Assembly: GCF_005871085.1 (NCBI RefSeq)
Contig: NZ_VAUP01000004.1
Span: forward strand, 62,001 to 126,000
DNA: 64,000 nucleotides
Direction of reading: 5' to 3'
From: Xanthobacter autotrophicus
GTDB lineage: Bacteria > Pseudomonadota > Alphaproteobacteria > Rhizobiales > Xanthobacteraceae
In this document: piece after piece, positions 33,848 to 42,380 of the stretch
Numbering within the stretch: position 1 is the first letter of the stretch
Layout: each line of letters begins with the position of its first letter
Program-made: the position numbers and the translations under genes
The notes under the pieces: model-generated
The model's input: the letters and a program-made list of their open reading frames with translations, nothing else
Database searches by the model: none
What the model was told of the DNA's origin: nothing

Positions 33848-34627
33848 ATGGCACAAGATATTCAACTCAGACTTCGGTCGATACGAAAGTCGTTCGATGG
33901 GCAAAATGGCAGGATTGATGTCCTGAAGGGCGTCGACTTCGATGTCTACGAGCGTGACTTCGTTAGCATTATCGGGCCAAGCGGCTGCGGAAAGTCGACG
34001 GTCTTCAATATCGTCGCCGGCCTGCTCGCGCCGGACGACGGGGACATCATCTATCGGCACGAACGGGTCTCCAACCTGCGTGGACGCGTCGGCTACATGA
34101 TGCAGCGGGACCTGTTGTTTCCGTGGCGTACGGTGCTTGAGAACATCATGCTGGGTCCGGAGATGCAGCGGCTGCCCAAGGCCGAGGCCCGCGACAACGC
34201 GATGGAGTATCTCAACACGTTCGGGCTCGCGGGGGTCGAGAATGCCTATCCGAAAATGCTTTCGGGTGGCATGCGCCAGCGGGTGGCGCTGATCCGCACT
34301 CTGCTTACGGATCCCGATATTCTCTTGCTCGACGAGCCCTTTTCCGCGCTCGACTACCAGACGCGGCTCTATCTCGAAGGCGTGCTGGTCGATGCCGTGG
34401 AGACCTTCAACAAGACCGTGATCCTCGTGACTCATGACATCGACGAGGCCGTTGCGCTGTCCAAGAGGGTGGTGGTGCTGGGCGGCAAGCCTTCCCAGGT
34501 CAAGAGCGTTCACCAGATCGATCTTGGAAGCCGTTCTCCCGTCGGGGCACGCAGCGACCCCCATTTCTCTGAATACTTCCATACGCTCTGCGGGGAACTC
34601 GATATCCAGACGAAGGTGAAGCAATGA
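33848..34627 (+). CDS. ABC transporter ATP-binding protein, nitrate/sulfonate/taurine type
   Basis: ATPase (259 residues) of an SsuB/TauB-like importer. Walker A GPSGCGKST at 43-51, Q-loop GYMMQRDLLFPWRTVLENI, signature LSGGMRQRVALIRTL at 138-152, Walker B ILLLDEPFSALD at 158-169, and switch VTHDIDEAVAL. It is the first gene of a unit of ATPase, permease, two binding proteins and nitrilase; it overlaps the permease by 4 bases. The nitrilase in the same unit suggests that the cargo is a nitrile or related small organic; that is inference. Confidence 0.92.
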   Translation: MAQDIQLRLRSIRKSFDGQNGRIDVLKGVDFDVYERDFVSIIGPSGCGKSTVFNIVAGLLAPDDGDIIYRHERVSNLRGRVGYMMQRDLLFPWRTVLENIMLGPEMQRLPKAEARDNAMEYLNTFGLAGVENAYPKMLSGGMRQRVALIRTLLTDPDILLLDEPFSALDYQTRLYLEGVLVDAVETFNKTVILVTHDIDEAVALSKRVVVLGGKPSQVKSVHQIDLGSRSPVGARSDPHFSEYFHTLCGELDIQTKVKQ

Positions 34628-35478
34628 GCCGCGCCACAGCCCTCTCCCGCTCCCGCGCCCGGTCTATGAATCCGCGCCGCACCAGGCATGGCTTGATCAA
34701 CACCTCCCTCGGCCGAGGCCTCATCCAGCTCGTTTCCGTCGCCGCTGTCCTTGCCCTGTGGCAGGTCGGGGTCGAAATGGGCTGGGTCTCCGCCTTCATG
34801 GTGGGCGCTCCGCGCCAGATCCTGAAGGTTCTGGTGGATGGCATCGTATCCGGCAGTCTGCTCGTGGACACGTACTACACGGTGGTCGAAGCGGTCCTTG
34901 GCTTCGTCATCGGCACGGCGCTGGGCTCGTTCGCCGGCCTTGCCCTGTGGTACTCGCCCCTCGTGGCGCGGCTGACGGAGCCGTTCCTCATCGCCATCAA
35001 CAGCGTGCCGAAAATCGCCTTCGGGCCGATCGTGATCCTGTGGTTTGGAACCGGCCTGGTCTCCAAGGTGGCGCTGGCCGTCTCGCTCACCGCCATCGTG
35101 GCACTCATCGCCGCCTATCAGGCGGCCAAGACTGCCGACCGGGACCTTCAGGCCCTGTTGCTCACGCTGGGCGCGGACAAGAACCAGGTGTTCTTCAATC
35201 TCGTGGTGCCGTCCTCCCTGCCGGCCATCATCGCCACCTTCCACATCAACATCGGCTTCGGTCTCGTGGGGGCGGTAGTCGGTGAATTCATATCCTCCGA
35301 ACGCGGCCTTGGGCATCTCATCTTCACGGCCTCGGGACTTTACGATCTCAACACGGTGTGGGCGGGACTGTTCATGCTGATGCTGATCGGCTTCCTGCTG
35401 TACTTCGTCATAGACTTCATCGAACGCCGCCTGTTGCCCTGGAAGGAAGCTGCCACGGCTAACGCGTTTCACGTCTGA
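34624..35478 (+). CDS. ABC transporter permease, nitrate/sulfonate/taurine type
   Basis: Inner-membrane permease of 284 residues, SsuC-like. After a basic N-terminus comes LIQLVSVAAVLALWQVGVE, then VVEAVLGFVIGTALGSFAGL, PKIAFGPIVILWFGTGLVSKV and the coupling loop FHINIGFGLVGAVVGEFISSERGLG, followed by two last helices. It overlaps the ATPase gene and is followed after 17 bases by the first binding protein. Confidence 0.92.
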   Translation: MSRATALSRSRARSMNPRRTRHGLINTSLGRGLIQLVSVAAVLALWQVGVEMGWVSAFMVGAPRQILKVLVDGIVSGSLLVDTYYTVVEAVLGFVIGTALGSFAGLALWYSPLVARLTEPFLIAINSVPKIAFGPIVILWFGTGLVSKVALAVSLTAIVALIAAYQAAKTADRDLQALLLTLGADKNQVFFNLVVPSSLPAIIATFHINIGFGLVGAVVGEFISSERGLGHLIFTASGLYDLNTVWAGLFMLMLIGFLLYFVIDFIERRLLPWKEAATANAFHV

Positions 35479-35495
35479 TACGAACAGGTGACATC

Positions 35496-36509
35496 ATGAA
35501 AAATGTGAGAAATATACTGAGTTGCGCGTTCGTGGCCCTGGCCTGTGCCTGTGGCGCGATGGCCCCCGCCCGCGCGGAATATCGCAAGGTCGTGCTTTCC
35601 CAGTTGTTCCAGTCCATTCAGTTGTTGCCGGTCTATGTCGCCATCGATGGCGGCTTCTTCCGTGCCCAGGGCCTGGACGTGACGAAGCAGACCGCGGGGT
35701 CGGCCAACGCCGCGCTGTCGGCCCTGATATCCAAGAGCGCCGATTTCTCCCTTCATGGGCCGGAATGGACGGCCATCGCGGCCGAGAAGGGCGCTTCGGT
35801 GCAGGTGGTCGCCAGCGTCGTATCGCGGCCGTCGTTCTGGATCGCGGCGGCTCCGGACTTCAAGTTCCAGAGCGTGTCCGACCTCAAGGGGGAGACCGTC
35901 GTGGCTGGCCTCATGCCGACCACCAGCACCTCCCTCTTCATGAAGCTGCTCAAGCAGAACGGGCTGGAGCCCAAGACAGACGTGAAGATCACGCAGGTCC
36001 AGATCGGGTCCGAGCTTGGACCTCTGCTGGCTGGGCAGGCGCGCGTCGCGGTGCTTTACCAGCCGGGCCTGGACCAGGCGGTGGCACAGGGCATGAAAGT
36101 CGTCTACGGCTTTTCTCAGCTCTATGACGAATACACCGTTGCCGCGATCTCCACCCGTAAGGACGTGGATCCCGACACCGCTCAGCGCTTCGTCACCGGG
36201 CTCCAGAACGCGCTTGTGTTCATGCAGGACAATCCCGAGCGCACGAAGGACATCGCCCGGCAGGAGTTTCCGAGCCTGCCGCCCGCGGTGGTCGATGCCG
36301 CGGTCACGCGCATGCTGAACGAGCACATCTACTCCACTTCGGTCGCCATCTCGCAGAAGGCCTTCGAGGCGGCCATGCAGACCCAGGTCGACCTCGGCAA
36401 CCTGAAGGCCATGCCCGGCTACACCGACGTGGTCAACGACACCTACGCGCGCAAGGACACCCATGCGCGCAAGGACACCCACACGCGCAAGGGTCTCTCG
36501 GCGAACTGA
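35496..36509 (+). CDS. ABC transporter substrate-binding protein (NMT1/SsuA-like), copy 1
   Basis: Periplasmic binding protein, 337 residues, with signal peptide MKNVRNILSCAFVALACACG...APARA. Mature sequence: YRKVVLSQLFQSIQLLPVYVAIDGGFF, SADFSLHGPEWTAIAAEKGA, TTSTSLFMKLLKQNGLEP, TQVQIGSELGPLLAGQARV. It is a clear tandem paralogue of the next gene. Its C-terminus ends in a short repetitive tail (three ARKDTH-like units, about 36443-36495) absent from the second copy. The two receptors probably serve one membrane channel with different ligand preference; that is inference. Confidence 0.9.
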   Translation: MKNVRNILSCAFVALACACGAMAPARAEYRKVVLSQLFQSIQLLPVYVAIDGGFFRAQGLDVTKQTAGSANAALSALISKSADFSLHGPEWTAIAAEKGASVQVVASVVSRPSFWIAAAPDFKFQSVSDLKGETVVAGLMPTTSTSLFMKLLKQNGLEPKTDVKITQVQIGSELGPLLAGQARVAVLYQPGLDQAVAQGMKVVYGFSQLYDEYTVAAISTRKDVDPDTAQRFVTGLQNALVFMQDNPERTKDIARQEFPSLPPAVVDAAVTRMLNEHIYSTSVAISQKAFEAAMQTQVDLGNLKAMPGYTDVVNDTYARKDTHARKDTHTRKGLSAN

Positions 36510-36551
36510 CCTGAGATGTCCGTCGTCCTCCCACAGATGAAGGATCGAAGC

Positions 36552-37532
36552 ATGACTTCGCTTTTCCAACGCCTGCTTGCCGGCATCATTGCCGCGACGC
36601 TGGCCATCGGCGTGGCCGCACCCGCCGCCGCCGAAAACCGCAAGGTGGTCCTGTCCCAGCTGTTCCAGTCGGTCATGTTCCTGCCGGTCTACGTGGCCAT
36701 CGACAAGGGCTTCTTCGCCCAGGAGGGGCTTGATGTGCGCAAGGACACCTCCGGCTCGCCCAATGCCTCCCTGTCGGCGGTTATCGCCAGGAGCGCCGAC
36801 TTCTCGCTCCATGGACCCGAATGGACCGCCATAGCCGCGTCCAAGGGAGCGCCGGTGCAGATCGTCGCCGGGGTGGTGAACCGGGCCGCCGTCTGGATCG
36901 CGGCCCGGCCCGACATCGACTACAAGGACCCGGCGAGCTTCTCCGGCAAGACTGTCGCAACCGGCATGATGCCGATCGCCAGTACCTCGTTGTTCACCAA
37001 GCTGCTCCGAGAGAGCGGCGTTGATCCGGCCAAAGAGCACATCCAGGTGATGCAGGTTCAGGCCGGTTCCGAGCTCGGCCCATTGCTGGCGGGCAAGGCC
37101 GATGTGGCGGTGCTGTACGAGCCAGCCCTCGACCAGGTGGCGGCCAAGGGCATGAAGGTGATCCACAGCTTCCCGGCCCAGTACGGACCTTATCTGCTGT
37201 CGGCCATCACCACCCGCCGCGACGCCGACCCTGACATGGTGCAGCGGTTCGTGACGGGTCTTCAGCACGCGCTGGCCTTCATGCGTGCCAATCCAAAAGC
37301 TGCAACGGAGGTGGCGAAGGCGCAGTTTCCGAGCATCGAGCCCGCGGTGATCGAGAGCGCGGTGGGGCGTATGCTCGACGAGCAGGTCTATCCGGCATCG
37401 GTGGAGATTTCCCCCGCCGCCCTGAAGATCGCCATGGAAACCCAGATTTCCCTCGGCAACCTGAATGCCCAGCCTGATTTCGAAACGTTCGTCGGCGGCC
37501 GCTTTATCGCCGGTGCCCTGGCAGCGAACTAA
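36552..37532 (+). CDS. ABC transporter substrate-binding protein (NMT1/SsuA-like), copy 2
   Basis: Paralogue of the preceding gene, 326 residues from ATG 36552 (AAGGA upstream; an earlier in-frame ATG at 36516 lacks a signal context). Signal peptide MTSLFQRLLAGIIAATLAIG...APAAA. It shares RKVVLSQLFQSVMFLPVYVAID, SADFSLHGPEWTAIAA, and GSELGPLLAGKADVAVLYEPALDQV with copy 1 throughout its length. Retained duplication of a receptor within one operon suggests divergence in ligand range. Confidence 0.9.
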   Translation: MTSLFQRLLAGIIAATLAIGVAAPAAAENRKVVLSQLFQSVMFLPVYVAIDKGFFAQEGLDVRKDTSGSPNASLSAVIARSADFSLHGPEWTAIAASKGAPVQIVAGVVNRAAVWIAARPDIDYKDPASFSGKTVATGMMPIASTSLFTKLLRESGVDPAKEHIQVMQVQAGSELGPLLAGKADVAVLYEPALDQVAAKGMKVIHSFPAQYGPYLLSAITTRRDADPDMVQRFVTGLQHALAFMRANPKAATEVAKAQFPSIEPAVIESAVGRMLDEQVYPASVEISPAALKIAMETQISLGNLNAQPDFETFVGGRFIAGALAAN

Positions 37533-37585
37533 AGCATTTTCGCGCGAAGTGGATACCGGTTCGCGTGAAGAAAATGCGTCAAGAC
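37533..37585. repeat. Rhizobial-type intergenic element, copy 1
   Basis: Begins AGCATTTTCGCGCGAAGTGG, continues with ACCGGTTCGCGTGAAGAAAA and ends TGCGTCAA. The same sequence, inverted and longer, lies at 58169-58272. It sits directly at the stop codon of the second binding-protein gene, inside the importer-nitrilase unit, and contains the hairpin-forming pairs TTTTCGCGCGAA and TTCGCGTGAA. Confidence 0.8.
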
Positions 37586-37637
37586 AAGCCCCACCAAATC
37601 AGCGGCTCCATTTTTCCATCAGCTGAAGGAACAGATC

Positions 37638-38720
37638 GTGACTTCCTATCCAAGGTTCAAGGCGGCCGCGTGCCACGTAGCCCCCATCTATTTCGATACG
37701 CCAGCCACGGTGGACAAGGCCTGCGCCCTGATCGCCGAGGCCGCGCGCAACGGGGCCACGTTGGTGACTTTTCCGGAGGCCTACATCTCCTCCTTCCCGG
37801 TCTGGTGCGGTGTATGGGCGCCGGTGGACACCCACGAGTTCTTCGCAAAGTTCGCCGGCTCCGCGATCCGCATCGACGGCCCGGAGATGGCGCGCCTGCG
37901 GGAAGCCGCGCGGCGTCACCAGGTGTTTGTCTCCATCGGCATCAACGAGGGCACGCCCATCAGCCTTGGCTGCGTGTGGGACACCAACGTGCTGATCGGC
38001 GATGACGGCACGATCCTGAACCGCCATCGCAAGCTGATGCCGACCCATTGGGAGCGCCTGGCATGGGCCCCGGGCGATGGCAGCGGCCTGCGCGTGGTGG
38101 ACACCAGCATCGGCCGCATCGGCGCGTTGATCTGCGGCGAGAACACCAATGCCCTCGCCCGCTTCGCGCTCATGTCGCAGGGGGAGAGCGTTCACATTTC
38201 CTGCTTCTCGCCGCGTTATCCGACCCATCCCCCGGGCGAGGCGGCCTATGATCTGGAGGCCTCCATCCGGCTACGCACCGGGGCCCACGCGTTTGAAGGC
38301 AAGTTGTTCAACGTGGTGGTATCCGGCTTCCTGCCGCCCGAGGCCATCGATATGATCAGCCGCGGCAACGCGCGTGTCCATGAGTTGCTGGAAGGCGCGT
38401 CGAAGAGCATCTCCATGATCCTCGGCCCCGACGGCACGCCCGTCAGCGACGTGATCCGCGATCAGGAGGGTATCGTCTACGGCGACATCGACCTCTCGCG
38501 TTGTGTCGTTCCCAAGCAATTCCAGGACGTGGTCGGTTACTACAACCGTTTCGACGTGTTCGAGTTCAAGGTGAACCGGCGTGCGCTCGCACCGGCGCAG
38601 TTCCAGGACGGCTCCTTCTCCGAGAGCTCCGCCACGAATGGCGGGACGGGCGGCAGCACGGGCGGATCTTGGCCGTTGAGCGAGACGACGCCATTCACCG
38701 CGGTCGCCCAGGCGTCGTGA
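37638..38720 (+). CDS. Nitrilase (aliphatic/arylacetonitrile type)
   Basis: Hydrolyses a nitrile to carboxylic acid and ammonia (EC 3.5.5.1). 360 residues from GTG 37638, preceded by AAGGA. The catalytic triad is present: Glu47 in LVTFPEAYISSFP, Lys132 in NRHRKLMPTHWER, Cys166 in GALICGENTNALAR. CGEN with HW after the Lys places it among true nitrilases rather than amidases or cyanide hydratases. The last 40 residues are Ser/Gly/Thr-rich and not conserved. It ends the importer operon and stands near mandelate racemase and hydroxyacid dehydrogenase genes, so a cyanohydrin such as mandelonitrile is a reasonable candidate substrate; that is inference. Confidence 0.9.
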   Translation: MTSYPRFKAAACHVAPIYFDTPATVDKACALIAEAARNGATLVTFPEAYISSFPVWCGVWAPVDTHEFFAKFAGSAIRIDGPEMARLREAARRHQVFVSIGINEGTPISLGCVWDTNVLIGDDGTILNRHRKLMPTHWERLAWAPGDGSGLRVVDTSIGRIGALICGENTNALARFALMSQGESVHISCFSPRYPTHPPGEAAYDLEASIRLRTGAHAFEGKLFNVVVSGFLPPEAIDMISRGNARVHELLEGASKSISMILGPDGTPVSDVIRDQEGIVYGDIDLSRCVVPKQFQDVVGYYNRFDVFEFKVNRRALAPAQFQDGSFSESSATNGGTGGSTGGSWPLSETTPFTAVAQAS

Positions 38721-38770
38721 CCCAGGGTACGCTCCAGACAGAAGGCGGCGCGCCCTTGCGGGCGCGCCGC

Positions 38771-39742
38771 TCACCTGGCGATGCGGGAGCCCCGCCGCTG
38801 CGCGACCGGTTGGCTTTCAGTGTTGATGGCCGTCGGCAACCGTTCAGGCGGATCATGCTGAAGGTTCGCCTGGAGCCACGCAATGAAGGCGCTGACCTGT
38901 GGGCGCGCCAGGGCCTCCGGCGTGGCCGTCGCGTAATAGGCGTAAGCCGGAACCGCTTCCAGATCGAACAGGCGAACCAGCCGGCCGGCGGACAGGTAGT
39001 TCACGATCATGCTCTGACGCGCCAGCGCGATGCCCTGGTGGCAGGCCGCGGCTTCCACGACCAGGCCGATATCGACGAACTGGATGGCGGAGCACGGTTC
39101 GGGGAATTGGAGCGACGCCGCGCGGAACCAGGGTTGCCACGGTTCGATGATGCATTGCAGCAGGCTGCCCTTGAGAATGTCGATGGGCTCCATGAACGGC
39201 CCGTGCGCCCTGGCGTAGGCGGGGCTGCAGACCGGAAAGACCTGCTCCTCAAGGATGCTGACGGCGTTGAAGCCCGGGTAGACCCCGTTGCCGAAGCGGA
39301 TTTCCACGTCCGCATGCTCGGCCTTCAGCCCGACCAGTGGCACCGACAGATGGAGTTCAAGGTCGACATCAGGAAAAGCTTCGCGGATGCGATCGAGCCG
39401 GGGGACCAGGATCTGCGTCGCGAAGGTGGGTGGCGCGCAGACCTGGATCCGGCGCCGGCGCTGGACGCGCTGGGCGGCGCCATCCGACAGGTGGCTGAGC
39501 ACGCCCAGCGCTTCTCGCACCGCGCCGAGATATTCGTGGCCTTTTGCGGTCAGGATGAGGTCGCCTTCGGTCTTGGCGAATAACGGCGTGCCGATCAAAG
39601 TTTCGAGTTGCTTGATCCGGTGGCTCAGGGCGCTCGGCGTGATGCACAATTCCCGTGCCGCCAGAACCCCCGTGCCGAGACGCGCCCGCGCCTCGAAGGC
39701 GAGCAGGCAATGGGTGGGCGGAAGCTGGTATCTGGTGCTCAT
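38771..39742 (-). CDS. LysR-family regulator (GcvA-like)
   Basis: Transcriptional regulator of 323 residues. HTH at residues 8-65: LPPTHCLLAFEARARLGTG, AARELCITPSALSHRIKQLE, GTPLFAKTEGDLILTAKG. Effector domain follows with RIQVCAPPTFATQILVPRL and HADVEIRFGNGVYPGF, as in the GcvA subgroup. It converges on the nitrilase gene (50 bases between stops) and is divergent from the next LysR gene. It probably controls part of this cluster. Confidence 0.9.
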   Translation of the reverse strand: MSTRYQLPPTHCLLAFEARARLGTGVLAARELCITPSALSHRIKQLETLIGTPLFAKTEGDLILTAKGHEYLGAVREALGVLSHLSDGAAQRVQRRRRIQVCAPPTFATQILVPRLDRIREAFPDVDLELHLSVPLVGLKAEHADVEIRFGNGVYPGFNAVSILEEQVFPVCSPAYARAHGPFMEPIDILKGSLLQCIIEPWQPWFRAASLQFPEPCSAIQFVDIGLVVEAAACHQGIALARQSMIVNYLSAGRLVRLFDLEAVPAYAYYATATPEALARPQVSAFIAWLQANLQHDPPERLPTAINTESQPVAQRRGSRIAR

Positions 39743-40090
39743 ATCATCTGATGGTTCAAGGTTTTATGGCTCGATGCCGGACGCCGGGCACGCCAGATGC
39801 CAATGGGAAAAAGCACGCTGCCGTCTGGTTCGCGAGGGCCGAGGCTATGGACAAGCAAAATGCATACCCCGGCTGCAAGGCAAGCTTTTTCGAAGCCCGG
39901 TGGCATTTCCGTGTGATGCAGGGAGATCCTCGGGCCGTGCGACCGCTGTCAGGATCGCTCAAATGTGGGTCAGGGTGCCGTTAAATCGAGCGCATCACGC
40001 CGCCTCTATTCTGGGTAGCCTCTTTCATTCTAGCGAAATCCCTGGCCCGCATCGGCCCCGAGCAAGGTGCACATGAAGAGCGAGGTGCAC
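39743..40090. other. Divergent region between two LysR genes
   Basis: 348 bases without a credible gene, expected to hold both LysR promoters. No clear LysR box palindrome could be singled out by eye. Confidence 0.5.
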
Positions 40091-40999
40091 ATGGAAATCC
40101 GTCAATTCCGCTGCTTTGTCGCCGTCGCGGAGCAACTGCATTTCAGCCGGGCGGCAGAGCAACTCGGCATGGCGGCCCCCTCCATGACGAAGCAGATCCA
40201 GGACATGGAGCGCGCCCTGGGCGTGCGCCTCTTCCACCGGACCAAGCGGTCGGTCCAGCTCACTGCCGCCGGGTCGTTGTTCCTGGATGACGCGCGGCGG
40301 GTTCTGGAACAGGCAGAGCGGGCCCAAGACACCGCCCGCCGCGCCGGTCGGGGGGAACTGGGCCGCATCGTCATCGGCTATGTCGCGTCCACCGGCTATG
40401 CCGGCGTGCTCCAGGAGCAGGTGGCAGCCTTCCGCTGCACGCACCCCAGCATCGACCTCGAATTCAGGGAGGTGGCGATGGACCTCCTGCCCGAGATGCT
40501 CGACGACGGGCGTATCGACATTGCCTTTCTGCGTCCACCCATGGCGTATCCGCCCGGCATCTTCGCTGTGCCGCTGCTGCGCGATCCATTCGTGGTCGCG
40601 CTCCCGGAAAGGCACCCGCTCGGCACCCGCGCGGTGATCGAGCCGCGCGATCTCGCGGGTGAGATCTTCGTGCTTCCCGAACAGGATGCGGGGACCTGGG
40701 AAGTGGCACGACGCGGGGGCTTCGATCCCAAGCTTGGCCCGAGGCCGGGCAGCCTTGCCGCTGTGGTCATTCTGGTGTCGCTTGGCGCCGGGATCGCCAT
40801 CGTGCCGGGTTCATTGTTCCGTGCGGTGAGCGTGGAGCACGTGGTGTATCGCCAGCTTTCGACATCTCCGATCCTGTCGGAGATCGCGGCGGCTTTCCGG
40901 CGTACCGAATGGGCTCCGGCGACGAAGGCCTTTATCGCGCAGATCCGTGCGGCTGTCCGGTGTCCTGGCGAGGAAACACCGGCGATGCCACGCCGCTAA
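40091..40999 (+). CDS. LysR-family regulator (CatR/BenM-like)
   Basis: Regulator of 302 residues from ATG 40091. HTH: MEIRQFRCFVAVAEQLHFSR, AAEQLGMAAPSMTKQIQDME, GVRLFHRTKRSVQLTAAG. The effector domain (VIGYVASTGYAGVLQEQV, DGRIDIAFLRPP) is of the type that senses aromatic acids in catabolic operons. It precedes the aminotransferase, dehydrogenase and racemase genes on the same strand and likely controls them. Confidence 0.9.
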   Translation: MEIRQFRCFVAVAEQLHFSRAAEQLGMAAPSMTKQIQDMERALGVRLFHRTKRSVQLTAAGSLFLDDARRVLEQAERAQDTARRAGRGELGRIVIGYVASTGYAGVLQEQVAAFRCTHPSIDLEFREVAMDLLPEMLDDGRIDIAFLRPPMAYPPGIFAVPLLRDPFVVALPERHPLGTRAVIEPRDLAGEIFVLPEQDAGTWEVARRGGFDPKLGPRPGSLAAVVILVSLGAGIAIVPGSLFRAVSVEHVVYRQLSTSPILSEIAAAFRRTEWAPATKAFIAQIRAAVRCPGEETPAMPRR

Positions 41000-41132
41000 A
41001 TTCTCCGGCAGGAAATTATTTCGCTGAATATCATGAATTCACAGAAATAATCGATGATGAAATAGTTGTTTCCAAGAATTTCTGCCCGCAGCCGTGGCCG
41101 GTGCCGCGCGCCGCTGGCGCCCGGAGACCTCC

Positions 41133-42350
41133 ATGCTCAAGCTCGATTTTCATCCGTCCGGCCGCCACGTCCTCCAGATCCCAGGCCCGAGCCCGGTGCC
41201 CGCCCGCCTCCTGCGAGCCATGAGCTACCCGACGATCGACCATCGCGGCCCGGAATTCGCCATGCTCGGACTGAAGGTCCTTGCCGGAATCAAGCGCATC
41301 TTCAAGACCACCCAGCCGGTCATCATTTATTCTTCGTCGGGGACCGGTGCTTGGGAGGGTGCGCTGGTCAATACTCTCTGCCCGGGCGACCACATTCTCA
41401 TGTACGAGACCGGTCACTTCGCCAGCCTGTGGCGTGAGATGGCGGAAAACCTCGGCCTGAGGCCGGAACGCATCGGGCGCGACGGCGTCGAGGGCTGGCG
41501 CCGGGGGGTTGAAGCCGACCTGATCGAGCAACGCCTGAGGGCGGATGGTGGTCACGCCATCAAGGCAGTCTGCGTGGTCCATAACGAGACCTCCACCGGC
41601 GTGACGTCCGACATTGCGTCGGTGCGGCGCGCCATCGATGCCGCCGGCCACCCTGCCTTGCTTCTCGTCGACACCATCTCCGGCCTCGCCTCGGCTGACT
41701 ACCGGCATGACGCTTGGGGCGCGGACGTGACGGTCTCGGGATCGCAGAAGGGGCTGATGCTGCCACCCGGCCTCGGCTTCAATGCCGTGTCGCAGAAGGC
41801 CCTGCACGCCCACGCCGCCGCGCGGCTACCCCGTAGCTACTGGGATTGGACGCCGATCCTGAAGGCTAACGAGACGGGATACTGGCCGACCACTCCCAAC
41901 ACGAACCTGCTCTATGCGCTGTCCGAAGCCATCGAGATGATCGAGGAGGAGGGCCTTGATCGCGTGTTCGCGCGCCACGCGCGCCTTGCCGAGGCCTGCC
42001 GGGCGGCGGTGCGCGGCTGGGGCCTCGACATCCAGTGCGCGGACCCACAGGTCTATTCCCCCGTGCTCACCGGCGTGATGATGCCCGAGGGTGTGGACGC
42101 CAATGCCGTTCGCCAGTGTATTGCGGAGACGTTCGACCTTTCCCTTGGCACTGGCCTCGGCAGGATGGCCGGCCGCATGTTCCGCATCGGTCACCTCGGC
42201 GACTGCAACGACCTGTCGCTCATGGCTGCGCTCACCGGCTGCGAGATGGGGCTGAAGCTGTCTGGCGTGCGGCTCGCCGGCAGCGGGGTGGTCGCTGCCA
42301 TGGATCTGCTCGCGCGCACCGAGGTGCACAGCCTCACCAAGGTCGCCTGA
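41133..42350 (+). CDS. Class V aminotransferase, serine/alanine-glyoxylate type
   Basis: PLP enzyme of 405 residues (ATG 41133). Conserved parts: HVLQIPGPSPVPARLLRAM, SSSGTGAWEGALVNTL (PLP phosphate), VVHNETSTGVTSD, LLLVDTISGLASADYRHDAW (PLP-binding Asp), and the Schiff-base Lys206 in VSGSQKGLMLPPG. It resembles serine-glyoxylate aminotransferase. No hydroxypyruvate reductase or other serine-cycle gene is near; beside a 2-hydroxyacid dehydrogenase it may transaminate the 2-oxo acid formed, or remove glyoxylate. The true amino donor and acceptor are unknown. Confidence 0.88.
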   Translation: MLKLDFHPSGRHVLQIPGPSPVPARLLRAMSYPTIDHRGPEFAMLGLKVLAGIKRIFKTTQPVIIYSSSGTGAWEGALVNTLCPGDHILMYETGHFASLWREMAENLGLRPERIGRDGVEGWRRGVEADLIEQRLRADGGHAIKAVCVVHNETSTGVTSDIASVRRAIDAAGHPALLLVDTISGLASADYRHDAWGADVTVSGSQKGLMLPPGLGFNAVSQKALHAHAAARLPRSYWDWTPILKANETGYWPTTPNTNLLYALSEAIEMIEEEGLDRVFARHARLAEACRAAVRGWGLDIQCADPQVYSPVLTGVMMPEGVDANAVRQCIAETFDLSLGTGLGRMAGRMFRIGHLGDCNDLSLMAALTGCEMGLKLSGVRLAGSGVVAAMDLLARTEVHSLTKVA

Positions 42351-42380
42351 ACGGCCCGGCCATCTGTGATCGGACGCGCC

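Noticed and set aside
35469-37268. Long minus-strand frame opposite the two receptor genes
   Set aside because: Antisense shadow; its internal similarity only mirrors the duplication of the receptors.
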